Source: an uncultured Bacteroidales bacterium
GTDB taxonomy: Bacteria; Bacteroidota; Bacteroidia; Bacteroidales; WCHB1-69
Direction of reading: 5' to 3'
Length of the DNA stretch: 64,000 nucleotides
NCBI GenBank assembly: GCA_905235135.1
Contig: CAJOKR010000020.1
Coordinates: 1 to 64,000, forward strand
Shown here: positions 6,218 to 14,963 of the stretch, piece after piece
Numbering within the stretch: the stretch's first letter is position 1
Layout: each line of letters opens with the position of its first letter
Translations under genes and position numbers: made by a program
The notes under the pieces: generated by a model
Database searches by the model: none
Told to the model about the DNA's origin: nothing
Seen by the model: only the letters and a program-made list of their open reading frames with translations

Positions 6218-8514
6218 ATGAAAAAAAAAACCTATTATTTACCCTCTTCTGCGCCATCCTCGGCATCGCCGGCGCGCAGAACAGCTATTGGGTGTTCTTC
6301 ACGGACAAGCAGAACACCACGTTCGATCCGTACCAGTACTTCGATGCGAAGGCCATTGAGCGTTACGCGCTGTGCGGGGCGGATTTGTACGACATCACCA
6401 ACTATCCCGTGAACGGCAGCTATGCTGCGCAGGTGGAGACCGCCTGTGAGGAGCTGGTGGGTACGTCGCGGTGGCTCAATGCAGCCGGCGTGATGGCTAC
6501 GGAGGAGCAGATTGCCAAGATTCGGCAGTTCCCGTTTGTGGCGGACGTGCAGCTGATTGCCAGTGACATGGAGTTGGCGGAAAGAACCGTCAACGAAAAT
6601 ACGGCTGCCGAATACGCCAGCGAGCAAATCCGCATTCACCATGGGGAAATGTTCAAAGAGCACGGTATCTCCGGCAAGGGCGTGCGCATCGCTATCCTGG
6701 ACGGCGGATTTAAGGATGCCGACACGCACCCGGCATTCCAGCATCTGCGCGACAACGGCCAGATTGTGAAAACCTGGAACTTCGTGAAGAAGAAAGAGTA
6801 CGTCTATGAGGCTGAAACCCACGGCCGTATGGTGCTGAGCTGTATCGCGGGCATCATGAACGGAAACCGCTATCTCGGTATGGCTCCCGACGCGCAGTTC
6901 CTTTTAGCCCGCACCGAAGTGGCCACGGAACCGCTGAAAGAGGAAATCTGGTGGGTGCAGGGACTCGAATGGGCCGACCAAAACGGTGCCGACATCTTGA
7001 ACAGCTCCCTCGGTTATGGCAAACAGCGGTATATGCTCAAGAATATGGACGGCCAGACCTCCCGGGTGGCCCGGGCTGCCAACACCGCTGCCCGCAAGGG
7101 TATTTTGGTCTGCAACTCCATGGGCAACGAAGGCGATGACAAGGAGTGGCGGATGCTCATCACCCCCGCCGATGCCGACAGCGTCCTCTCCGTGGGTGCC
7201 GTCAAAAGTATTGACCAAATTGCCAAATTCAGCTCGTTCGGACCTACGGCGGATGGCCGTATGAAACCCAACGTGGTGGCCATAGGCGAAGACAACTGGG
7301 TGGCTGGCAGCAAGGGCAATTACACGCAGGCTTCCGGTACCTCTTTCTCCTCCCCGATGGTGGCCGGTTTCGCCGCTTGCGTCAAGCAGTTGCATCCCGA
7401 ATACACTGCTTGGCAGCTGAAGACCGAGATTGAGAAATCCGCCAACCACTATCCCTACTTCGACTACGCGTTCGGCTACGGCGTGCCCCAAGCCGGCTAC
7501 TTCTTCGGCGAAAAGCCTGAAGTCAAGAATAATATCTCTATGTCGGAAGATGACAACTCGGTGTATGTCACCTGCAAGGAACCCGCTTCCGTCTTCTACA
7601 AAATCATCAACGGCGACGGCACGATTGAGCGTTATAACCAGAAGAATGTCAGCGAGGATGACGGTGCGATCCGTTTCTCCAAAAGCCAGCTGCAAAGCGG
7701 ACAGACATTGGAACTCTGGAGTGAAGGACAGCATCTGAAATACGCCGTCGGGCAGAAATCGCTGCCGCAGATCGACAGTCTCACTGCCGCCAACACCAAC
7801 TACTTCGGCTGCTCGAACAAGATTTCCACGCCCGACAATGACATTTACATCCGCAAGTTCCCCAAATCGTATAAGTTCAGTTTTGTGTTGAATGCCTCCT
7901 TCATGGTGCCCACGATGTGGAGTCCGGAGGGGAATATTACGAAAGCCAACCGCCACTCCCGTTCGCTGACTTTCGCTTTCGACAACAGCTGGCGTTTGGC
8001 CAGATGCTACGCTTTGGGCTTCCGCATCGGTTTTGGCTCCTCTTGGTATGCCGTTGCCAATGATTTTGATCCGTTGTTTTATCCGTCATTCTATGGTCCG
8101 TCATACAATGTTGGAGGCAACGAACTTTTGCTTTTGAATGAGGATAAGGATGTTGTCAATAAGAAGAATATCAAGGTCACGAAGTTTGATTTTGAGATTG
8201 TGAACCGCTTCATCTTGAGCAGTGCCGGTTCGGAATGGTGGTACTTGGATGCTGGCATTTTCGGCGAATGGAACACTGGTAATCGTTTCAAACTTGAGCT
8301 GGAGGACGAAAACGATCAGGAAATCACCTACATCAGGAAACATTTCTTGGATCGTGATATGTTGAATCCGGTCGATTACGGCGTGCGTCTGCGCATAGGT
8401 ATCACGCGGCGGTTTGCCATTTACGGACAATATCGCATTTCCAACCTGCTGAAAGTGAAAGGTACAAGCACTCCAGATCTCCCGAAATGGGAAATTGGAT
8501 TGCAGATCTTCTAA
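6218..8514 (+). CDS. S8 subtilisin-like serine peptidase with C-terminal beta-barrel domain, start out of frame
   Basis: Restored length is 765 residues: signal peptide (NLLFTLFCAILGIAGA), a pro-region, then a subtilase domain with catalytic Asp in RIAILDGGF (about residue 162), His in ETHGRMV (about 201) and Ser in SGTSFSSPM (about 374). From about residue 548 the protein changes to alternating amphipathic strands (LGFRIGFGSSWYAV, VRLRIGITRRFAIYGQY) ending in WEIGLQIF, which looks like a small outer-membrane beta-barrel of the PorT/OMP_b-brl kind. The ATG at 6218 is followed by ten A; eleven (or eight) are needed to enter the peptidase frame, so one A is missing or the tract slips. It has its own promoter and a strong terminator at 8524-8553. 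Confidence 0.8.
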
Positions 8515-8523
8515 AAGAAAAAA

Positions 8524-8553
8524 GCCCGCGAGATTCGCGGGCCTTTTTCTTTT
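8524..8553. terminator. bidirectional intrinsic terminator between the two peptidase genes
   Basis: Perfect 7-bp stem GCCCGCG / CGCGGGC with a five-base loop, followed by a T-rich run on the plus strand and preceded by an A-rich run that serves the minus strand. It separates convergent genes ending at 8514 and 8568. Confidence 0.85.
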
Positions 8554-8567
8554 GACTTGAATGTTCC

Positions 8568-11396
8568 TTACTTCTGCATCGTTGTCGGGTGCATATCGAC
8601 GCGGGTGTAGATTTCGGGATGGAAGTACTTCTTCATGAACTCGACCATCTCCTTCTTGGTGACGGAATTGACGATGTTGTCGTATTCGGAAGGCGCGATA
8701 ATCGGTTCATCTTGAGTGACTTTGCCACTGATGTAGCCGAGCCAGAAGCGGTTGGTCTGGATGTTCTTGGCGCGGGTGCTGGTCATCTGCTTCTTCACTA
8801 ACTCCAACGATTTATTATCGGGTCCTTTCTTCTTGAAATCGTTGAGGATCTTGAGGCTGGCATCGGCCAGTTTGTCGGTCTTCACCGGGTCGCAGCCTAA
8901 GAGAATCATGAGGGTCATTTCAGGACGCGGGAGTTTGCTGGCGCTCATCTGCACCATCGGGGAATAGACATCGCCCATCTTCTCACGCACAATCTTGACG
9001 AATTGGATGTCGAGAGCCTCACCAATCATGTCAGCGATGATGGAGTTACGATAGTTCCAGTCGATGGGGTTGGTGATGAACATGCCCATCCAGCCCTGCT
9101 CTTCAGTGCCGGCATAGACGACCTGCTTGGAAGCCTGGTCGGGACGCGGTTTCAGCACGCTGAGGTTGTAGTTCTCTTTCTTGTTGGGATCGGTCTTCAA
9201 GGAACCGAGGTAGAGTTCCACAAATTCCTTCATCTCTTTTTCGTCGTAGTTGCCCACGAAGAAGAAGTTGAAATCGGCGGGGTTGGCGAAACGTTCCTTG
9301 TAGATCTGCACGGCGCGGTCGAAGTTGGCCTGTTTCAGATATTCCTCATCGTAGGAGAACATCTGTTTCATGTAAGGATCGTTGTTGTAAGCGGCTTCAA
9401 TCAGTCTGCCGATGAACTTGTACATCGGTTGTGCCTGGAGCATCTTGATGCCCTCGCGGGTCTCATCCATCACCAATTCGAAAGCGTTGGGATCGATGCG
9501 CGGGTTGGTGAAGAAGGCGTTGAGGTACTGGAAGAAGAATTCCAGGTCTTTCGGGGAGGAGGAACCGGAGAAAGTTTCTGACAGGATTCCGATTTCCGGC
9601 GTGACACCCACGTTTTTACCTTTCATCTTCTTCATCAGGGAGTTGTAGTCCAGACCGGCGATACCGCCACGGTCGATAATGTCGCAAGCGAAATCGGCGG
9701 AAGCCAGATCCTTCACAGGATAGAGCGTTTTGCCGCCCTTACTGCTGGCGCTGAAGAGGATTTCGTCGTTCTTATAGTCGGTTTTCTTCAGATAGACGGT
9801 AATGCCGTTGGAAAGGGTCCACTTTTCGGCACCCACGGCATCGATTTTCTCCACTTTCGCAATCTTGCCGGGTTTCAGGGTCTCTTTCTCCAAGATTTCC
9901 TGATCCTTGTAGGTATCCACGTAGGGTTGGACATTGGCTAACGATTTGTCTTTCAGGATAGAGAGGATTTCCTCTTTGCTGGGAACTTTCACACCTTCCT
10001 TGTCGGGGGCGGTGACGATGGCCACCATATTGTCTTCCGTGACCCAATTCTTGGCCAGGGCGTTGATTTCCTCCAAGGTGATGCCTTCCATCAGCTTCTT
10101 GGCGTAAGTGTTCTCACGTTTTGCACCGGGGATGGGGTCTTGACGCAGGAAGTTGTTGATGTATTCGGAGGCGAAACGGGAGGATTCGGTCTTGTCAACC
10201 TCCTTGGCTGCCTTGTCATATTGTTCTAACAGTTCCTCTTTGGCGCGGTCGAGTTCGGTCTGCAGGAAACCATATTTCAGCACGCGGTAGTCCTCTTGCA
10301 GAAGCACGCGCAATGCATCGGGAATGCGGTTTTCCTTAGCTGTGGCCTCCAAAGCGTAAGCGTCGGTGTTGCCGATGAAGTCGCCATAACCGCCGCCGGC
10401 ACCCAAGAACGGGCATTTCGGATCCTGCTCCATTTCCGTGAAGCGGGCATCCAGCATGGTGTTGTAGAGGTCAATGCAAAGTTGTTCGCGGAAATCACCG
10501 ATGGTCTTCATCGGGGCGTGTTTGTGCTTGCGGATAAGCATCACAGAATTGCCGGTAGCCTCTTTGTCGGTGCAGACAGCCACGAGCGGTTCCTTGTTGG
10601 GGGCAATGCCGTAAGTCTCTTTCTTGCGGGGGTTCTGCTTGGCGGGGATATTGCCGAACATGGCTTTGATTTTGCCTTCCACTTCCGCCACATTGATGTC
10701 ACCCACCACAATCACAGCCTGCAGATCCGGACGATACCAATCTTTGTAGAAGTCCTTGATGACTTGGTAGTCAAAGGTTTGCAGAATGTCAAGCTTACCG
10801 ATGGGCATACGGTCGGCATAGCGGGAACCTTGCATCAGGATCGGCCAATACTCTTTGCGCATACGGTCGTCGGCACCGAGGCCGAGGCGGTATTCCTCGA
10901 TGATGACACCGCGTTCCTCGTCAATCTCCTTGTTGTCGTAAAGGAGACCGGCGGCCCAGCCTCTCAGGATCTTGAGGCCGAGGTCGATGTTGGCGGGATC
11001 GTCGAGCGGCATGGGGATCATATAGACCGTCTCGTCGAAGCTGGTGTAGGCGTTCAGGTCAGCACCGAACACCACGCCTTTGCTGCGCAGTTGGTCAACC
11101 ATGGTGTTGCTCGGGAAACCCTCAATACCGTTGAAGGCCATGTGTTCGGTGAAGTGCGCCAAGCCCTGTTGATTGTCGTTCTCCTGGTTGGAGCCGGCAT
11201 TCACGGCCAGACGGAACTCCACGCGGTCCTTCGGGTAGGTGTTCCGACGGATGTAGTAGGTCATGCCATTGTCGAGTTTGCCAATGGTCACATTCGGATC
11301 CGCTTTGATGGGATCATTCAGGTTCAGATCACCCTTCTGCGCGAAGACTGCCAACGCACAGACTAAGGCCATCAGAAACAAAAATACTTTCTTCAT
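8568..11396 (-). CDS. M16 family zinc metallopeptidase (pitrilysin-like)
   Basis: The 942-residue protein has a signal peptide (MKKVFLFLMALVCALAVFA) and the inverted zinc motif HFTEH at residues 81-85, with the distal zinc ligand Glu near 160-161 (DEERGVIIEE). Two further M16 inactive-type repeats follow (MLIRKHKHAPM..., TLSNGITVYLKKTDY...), so the molecule is a full two-lobe clam-shell enzyme of the normal length for periplasmic Bacteroidota M16 peptidases. It is expected in the periplasm or outer envelope, cutting peptides. It is a single-gene unit with its own -7 box at 11497-11504. The frame is intact. Confidence 0.92.
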   Translation of the reverse strand: MKKVFLFLMALVCALAVFAQKGDLNLNDPIKADPNVTIGKLDNGMTYYIRRNTYPKDRVEFRLAVNAGSNQENDNQQGLAHFTEHMAFNGIEGFPSNTMVDQLRSKGVVFGADLNAYTSFDETVYMIPMPLDDPANIDLGLKILRGWAAGLLYDNKEIDEERGVIIEEYRLGLGADDRMRKEYWPILMQGSRYADRMPIGKLDILQTFDYQVIKDFYKDWYRPDLQAVIVVGDINVAEVEGKIKAMFGNIPAKQNPRKKETYGIAPNKEPLVAVCTDKEATGNSVMLIRKHKHAPMKTIGDFREQLCIDLYNTMLDARFTEMEQDPKCPFLGAGGGYGDFIGNTDAYALEATAKENRIPDALRVLLQEDYRVLKYGFLQTELDRAKEELLEQYDKAAKEVDKTESSRFASEYINNFLRQDPIPGAKRENTYAKKLMEGITLEEINALAKNWVTEDNMVAIVTAPDKEGVKVPSKEEILSILKDKSLANVQPYVDTYKDQEILEKETLKPGKIAKVEKIDAVGAEKWTLSNGITVYLKKTDYKNDEILFSASSKGGKTLYPVKDLASADFACDIIDRGGIAGLDYNSLMKKMKGKNVGVTPEIGILSETFSGSSSPKDLEFFFQYLNAFFTNPRIDPNAFELVMDETREGIKMLQAQPMYKFIGRLIEAAYNNDPYMKQMFSYDEEYLKQANFDRAVQIYKERFANPADFNFFFVGNYDEKEMKEFVELYLGSLKTDPNKKENYNLSVLKPRPDQASKQVVYAGTEEQGWMGMFITNPIDWNYRNSIIADMIGEALDIQFVKIVREKMGDVYSPMVQMSASKLPRPEMTLMILLGCDPVKTDKLADASLKILNDFKKKGPDNKSLELVKKQMTSTRAKNIQTNRFWLGYISGKVTQDEPIIAPSEYDNIVNSVTKKEMVEFMKKYFHPEIYTRVDMHPTTMQK

Positions 11397-11496
11397 AAAC
11401 GTTTGATTTTATTAATAATTACAGTATTTCCTTTTGACGTTTTTTCTCTTAGACGCAATAACTTCAAATTAACTACAAAATATTTTTAATCGGCGG

Positions 11497-11504
11497 CAAA
11501 GATA
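11497..11504 (-). promoter_or_regulatory. -7 promoter box of the M16 peptidase gene
   Basis: The minus strand reads TATCTTTGCCGCCG, giving a leader of roughly 90 bases before the ATG at 11396. The same 14-base string recurs at other promoters in the window. Confidence 0.6.
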
Positions 11505-11515
11505 GTATTTTTTGC

Positions 11516-11523
11516 TATTTTTG
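11516..11523 (+). promoter_or_regulatory. -7 promoter box of the PAS-rlmB operon
   Basis: TATTTTTG followed by CCACC, 23 bp before the ATG at 11547; it is divergent from the M16 promoter. Confidence 0.6.
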
Positions 11524-11546
11524 CCACCGAATTTAAAACAAAGACT

Positions 11547-11885
11547 ATGCTGGAATATTTTCACAATGTGCCGTTTTCGGTGACCGTTTGCGACAAGGAC
11601 GGTAAGATACTGGAAATGAACGAGACTGCCGAGCGCGTGCTCAGTCACGGCAAACATATTATCGGGCAGAACCTGCTGGACTGCCATCCCGAGCCAGCCC
11701 GGACCAAACTGGTCGAGATGCTCAAAAACCACAACCTCAACGCCTACACCATCGAGAAAAACGGCGTGAAGAAACTGATTTACCAATCGCCGTGGTTTGA
11801 GAATGGCGAGTTTGCAGGGTATATTGAATTATCAATGGAAATCCCGATGGAAATGCCGCATTATGTGCGGGTACCGAAACCGTAG
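11547..11885 (+). CDS. stand-alone PAS domain protein
   Basis: The 112-residue protein is a single PAS fold: PFSVTVCDKDGKILEMNETAE (strands A-B and helix), IIGQNLLDCHPEPAR, then IEKNGVKKLIYQSPWFENGEFAGYIELS. It has no kinase, DNA-binding or membrane segment, so it would act as a small sensor or partner protein. It is the first gene before rlmB, a YfcE-like phosphoesterase and miaA. The stop codon TAG (11883-11885) lies inside the left arm of a 28-bp palindromic element, so the last residues may have been set by insertion of that element. Confidence 0.8.
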   Translation: MLEYFHNVPFSVTVCDKDGKILEMNETAERVLSHGKHIIGQNLLDCHPEPARTKLVEMLKNHNLNAYTIEKNGVKKLIYQSPWFENGEFAGYIELSMEIPMEMPHYVRVPKP

Positions 11886-11909
11886 AGACGCATGGCCGTG
11901 CGTCTCTAC
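11882..11909. repeat. 28-bp palindromic element, copy 2
   Basis: Left arm GTAGAGACGCATGG, right arm CCGTGCGTCTCTAC, one mismatch. Its first TAG is the stop codon of the PAS gene. Confidence 0.85.
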
Positions 11910-11926
11910 ATGCAACGTCACCATTC

Positions 11927-11961
11927 ACAAATCACTGATCACTGAAAAATGAAAAACGACA
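11927..11961. repeat. degenerate heptamer array across the rlmB start
   Basis: Successive 7-mers read ACAAATC, ACTGATC, ACTGAAA, AATGAAA, AACGACA. The ATG of rlmB (11949) lies in the fourth unit. Confidence 0.5.
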
Positions 11962-12698
11962 CCGAAATCACCTACGGGATGCGTCCCGTGATGGAGGCCA
12001 TCGAGAGTGGCAAAACCATCGACAAAGTGCTGTTCCAGAAAGGGTTGCAGGGCGAATTGTTCAAACAGCTGTTTTATGAGGTGCGGCAGCGGAAGATTCC
12101 GTTTCAATATGTGCCGCAGGAGAAACTCAACCGGCTCACAAGGCAGAACCATCAAGGCGTGATTGCCTTCCTCTCGGCTATCGAATATTGCGACATCTAC
12201 AACATTGTGCCGTCGATTTTTGAGGAGGGCAGGGTGCCGTTCCTATTGCTGTTGGACAAGATCACGGACGTGCGTAATGTGGGTGCGATTGCCCGCTCGG
12301 CTGAATGTGCGGGTGTGGATGCCATCATTCTGCCACTCAACGGTGGAGCACAACTTAACGAGGATGCGGTGAAAAGTTCCGCCGGTGCCTTGCACAAAGT
12401 ACCCGTCTGCCGACATTCTAACCTTGTGGAAGTGATTCAGTACCTGAAAGATAGCGGCATTGAGGTGATTGGCGTGACCGAAAAGGCCAACCATGCGCAC
12501 TACAACAAGGATTTCACCGGGCCCGTCTGTCTGATTATGGGCAACGAGTACGAGGGCATTGCGTGGGACTATCTGCGGCACTGCAACGATACAGTCACCA
12601 TCCCGATGGTCGGCACCATCCGTTCGCTGAATGTTTCTGTGGCCACGGGCATTGCCCTTTTCGAGGTTGTAAAGCAACGAAACCCTGTGAAAGAATGA
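11949..12698 (+). CDS. rlmB: 23S rRNA (guanosine-2'-O-)-methyltransferase RlmB-like
   Basis: The 249-residue protein is a SpoU/TrmH-family (SPOUT) methyltransferase. An N-terminal substrate-binding domain starts YGMRPVMEAIESGKTIDKVL, followed by the three SPOUT motifs: NVGAIARSAECAGVDAII, CLIMGNEYEGI and IPMVGTIRSLNVSVATGIALFE. These fit 2'-O-methylation of 23S rRNA by S-adenosylmethionine, as in RlmB, with length close to the family. Other TrmH-like 2'-O-methyltransferases cannot be fully excluded. The stop codon overlaps the next ATG (ATGA), indicating coupled translation with the phosphoesterase gene. Confidence 0.88.
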   Translation: MKNDTEITYGMRPVMEAIESGKTIDKVLFQKGLQGELFKQLFYEVRQRKIPFQYVPQEKLNRLTRQNHQGVIAFLSAIEYCDIYNIVPSIFEEGRVPFLLLLDKITDVRNVGAIARSAECAGVDAIILPLNGGAQLNEDAVKSSAGALHKVPVCRHSNLVEVIQYLKDSGIEVIGVTEKANHAHYNKDFTGPVCLIMGNEYEGIAWDYLRHCNDTVTIPMVGTIRSLNVSVATGIALFEVVKQRNPVKE

Positions 12699-13201
12699 AA
12701 ATAGGCGTACTTTCCGACACCCACGGCTATCTGCATCCCGATGCCTTTGAGTTTTTCAAGGGCTGTGACGAGATTTGGCACGCTGGCGACATTATGGACG
12801 ATTTCATCCTCGATGAGCTTCGGGCTATCGCTCCGACTGTTCGGGCGGTTTATGGTAACTGCGACGATTGGGATATCCGTCGCGAAGTGGGTGAATATGA
12901 GGTTTTTACCTGCGAGAAGCACAAGGTCGCGCTGATGCACATTGTGGGTTCTCCGGGTCGGTATCAGCCGAAAGCGTTGGAAATCATCCGAGAGGAGCAT
13001 CCGACTATCTTCGTGGCTGGACATTCGCACATTCTGAAAATCATGTTCGACAAATACCATAACCTCCTGTTTATCAACCCCGGGGCGGCTGGAAAATACG
13101 GTATCCATACCCGGCTGACGATGCTGCGTTTCGAAATTGAGGGCAAGGAAGTGAAGAATATGGAAATCTATGACATTCCTAAACAAGTACCTGTGAAATG
13201 A
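12695..13201 (+). CDS. YfcE/MJ0936 family metallophosphoesterase
   Basis: The 168-residue protein begins MKIGVLSDTHGYL at 12695, overlapping the rlmB stop by ATGA; longer in-frame readings upstream run through rlmB and are not used. The metal-binding motifs are all present: DTHG, GDIMDD, GNCDDW and GHSH. This is the small calcineurin-like phosphodiesterase family (YfcE/MJ0936), which hydrolyses phosphodiester bonds in a metal-dependent way; natural substrate unknown. It overlaps the following miaA start by ATGA, so rlmB, this gene and miaA are translationally coupled. Confidence 0.9.
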   Translation: MKIGVLSDTHGYLHPDAFEFFKGCDEIWHAGDIMDDFILDELRAIAPTVRAVYGNCDDWDIRREVGEYEVFTCEKHKVALMHIVGSPGRYQPKALEIIREEHPTIFVAGHSHILKIMFDKYHNLLFINPGAAGKYGIHTRLTMLRFEIEGKEVKNMEIYDIPKQVPVK

Positions 13202-13977
13202 ACGACAACGAACCGATAATCACTGTTTTAGGTCCGACAGCCACAGGCAAAACCGGTGTGGCGGTACGTATAGCAGCCGAATTGGGCGGCGAGATTGTGA
13301 GTGCCGATTCCCGTCAGGTGTTCCGCCGCATGGACATCGGGTCGGGGAAGGATTTGTCTGAGTATCAGTATAATGGGAACCCCATCCCGTATCATTTGAT
13401 CGATGTGGAGGAGCCTGGGGTACGTTACAATGTCTATCGTTACCAGCAGGAGGCTTTCAAAGCCATTGAGGATATTCGGAACCGTGGCAAACGGGTAGTA
13501 CTTTGCGGCGGAAGCGGTCTCTATATCGATGCGGTGTTGCAAGGCTATCGTTTCCAATTCCAGGAGGATGCCCAGATTGTGTCGGATCCTGTTCCGTCGG
13601 CCATCATCGGGCTTCGGGGCGAGCGGGACCATATTCGGGAGCGCATCACGAAGCGCCTGCAGGCCCGTCTGCAGGAAGGTATGGTGGATGAGGTGAAAGC
13701 ATTGCTTGATGAGGGCATTCCCCCCGAGCGACTTATCCGCTACGGTCTTGAGTATAAGTTTGTTACGTTATATCTCATAGGCGAGCTACACTATGGTGAT
13801 ATGGTGTCGTTGCTCAATACGGCCATCCACCAATTCTCCAAGCGGCAGATGACTTGGTTCCGCCGCATGGAACGCATGGGATTCTACATCCGCTGGGTGG
13901 ATGCGGATTTGCCGGAAGAGGAGAAATTCCGGAAGATTTATCAATATTTACAGGAGGATGGAATTGAAATGGATTAA
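13198..13977 (+). CDS. miaA: short tRNA dimethylallyltransferase (MiaA-like)
   Basis: The P-loop GPTATGKT lies at residues 12-19, followed by SADSRQVFRRMDIGSGK, YHLIDVEEPGV and LCGGSGLYIDAVLQGY, all characteristic of MiaA, which transfers a dimethylallyl group to A37 of tRNAs reading UNN codons. The C-terminal KRQMTWFRRMERM motif is also present. At 259 residues it is about 40-50 shorter than usual: the central inserted region is reduced (only about 25 residues between VLQGYRF and GERDHIRERI), and the usual AIGYKE motif reads YGLEYKF. It may be a second, diverged MiaA paralogue. It overlaps the phosphoesterase stop and is convergent with the YitT gene, sharing 4 bp. Confidence 0.82.
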   Translation: MNDNEPIITVLGPTATGKTGVAVRIAAELGGEIVSADSRQVFRRMDIGSGKDLSEYQYNGNPIPYHLIDVEEPGVRYNVYRYQQEAFKAIEDIRNRGKRVVLCGGSGLYIDAVLQGYRFQFQEDAQIVSDPVPSAIIGLRGERDHIRERITKRLQARLQEGMVDEVKALLDEGIPPERLIRYGLEYKFVTLYLIGELHYGDMVSLLNTAIHQFSKRQMTWFRRMERMGFYIRWVDADLPEEEKFRKIYQYLQEDGIEMD

Positions 13978-14891
13978 TTCAACGCCTTCTCCCTCAACGA
14001 ACTGAACCCATCCCCTAACGTTTCGGACGCATCCAAAATCGTTACGAAAGCCTTGTCGTCGATTTCGTGGACGAAATGGATCAGTATGGGCAACTGCTTG
14101 CGCGAAATGGAGGTAAAAATGACCTTTTTCTCATCGTGGTTGTACATACCTTCGCCTTTGAGGTAGGTGCCTCCGCGATCCAGCTCGTCGAAAATGCGCT
14201 GCCGGATCTCCTCGTATTTTTCGGAAATAATCAACACCGCTTTGTTGCCATGGAAGCCAGCAATGACCTTGTCCATCACCACGCCAGTCACGTAAATCAC
14301 CAACCAGGAATACAACGGCACGGTCCAATCTTTGAAGGCGACCAAAGCGAGCAATACGATAGTGGAATCCACACAGATGAGAATAGTTCCTAACGGAATA
14401 TGTTTCAGATACTTGCCGATAATCATGGCGATGATGTCGGTGCCGCCGGACGTGGCACGGGTCTTGAAAATCAACCCTAATCCGATACCGATAATCACCC
14501 CGCCGAAGAGGGCGACGATGAAGGTGGCTGAAGGATCGGGGGTCATGGGGTCATTCGGCAGCCCGATCAGCGGTGCATAACCGTAAACCTTTTCCCACAG
14601 CGAGATGAACGCCGGCAGCGAGATAACCCCGACCAGCGTTTTCGCCCCGAATTTCGGTCCGAGCCACAATGTGCCGATGAGCAGCAGCGGCAGGTCGAGG
14701 CAGATGCCCGAAAGACCGATGGGGAAGTTGAACACGTGGTGCAGAATGATGGCGATACCGTAAACGCCGCCGGGTGCAAGCTTCAGCGGCGAAATAAACA
14801 CCACAAACCCAATGGACATAATGAAGGTGCCTAGGATGATGAGGGCGTAGGTGCGGATGATGTCGTTTCTTTTTTCTTTTGTTAAAGTCAT
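13974..14891 (-). CDS. YitT/DUF2179 family membrane protein
   Basis: The 305-residue protein starts with a cytoplasmic stretch and five to six transmembrane helices (ALIILGTFIMSIGFVVFIS, VYGIAIILHHVF..., FIVALFGGVIIGIGLGLIF) typical of the YitT_membrane domain, then a soluble C-terminal DUF2179 domain (KAVLIISEKYEEIRQRIFDELDRG...GEGMYNHDEKKVI). Length is normal. The function of the family is unproven. Its upstream region is a repeat array that also encodes the end of dnaG, so no clear promoter box is visible and it may be read through from dnaG. Confidence 0.88.
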   Translation of the reverse strand: MTLTKEKRNDIIRTYALIILGTFIMSIGFVVFISPLKLAPGGVYGIAIILHHVFNFPIGLSGICLDLPLLLIGTLWLGPKFGAKTLVGVISLPAFISLWEKVYGYAPLIGLPNDPMTPDPSATFIVALFGGVIIGIGLGLIFKTRATSGGTDIIAMIIGKYLKHIPLGTILICVDSTIVLLALVAFKDWTVPLYSWLVIYVTGVVMDKVIAGFHGNKAVLIISEKYEEIRQRIFDELDRGGTYLKGEGMYNHDEKKVIFTSISRKQLPILIHFVHEIDDKAFVTILDASETLGDGFSSLREKALN

Positions 14892-14895
14892 ATTT

Positions 14896-14963
14896 GGTTT
14901 AAGGTTTAAGGTTGAGGGTTTAAGGAGGTTAAGAGGTTAGAAGGTTATAGGGTTAGGGGGTTA
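14896..14963. repeat. heptamer then octamer tandem array between YitT and dnaG
   Basis: From 14896: GGTTTAA, GGTTTAA, GGTTGAG, GGTTTAA; from 14924 five 8-mers of the form nnnGGTTA (GGAGGTTA, AGAGGTTA, GAAGGTTA, TAGGGTTA, GGGGGTTA). The dnaG stop codon lies inside (14953-14955). The same GGTTTAA/GGTTGAG pair forms the array at 47463. Confidence 0.75.

Noticed and set aside
6904..7956. 350-residue minus-strand frame inside the subtilase gene
   Set aside because: Antisense to catalytic motifs of the peptidase; no supporting signals.
10296..11366. 356-residue open frame on the plus strand opposite the M16 peptidase
   Set aside because: It is an antisense shadow of a strongly conserved peptidase gene and shows no protein motif.
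12563..12694. Longer N-terminus for the YfcE-like phosphoesterase
   Set aside because: The extension reads through rlmB in another frame; the motif-bearing start MKIGVLSDTHG at 12695 is standard.
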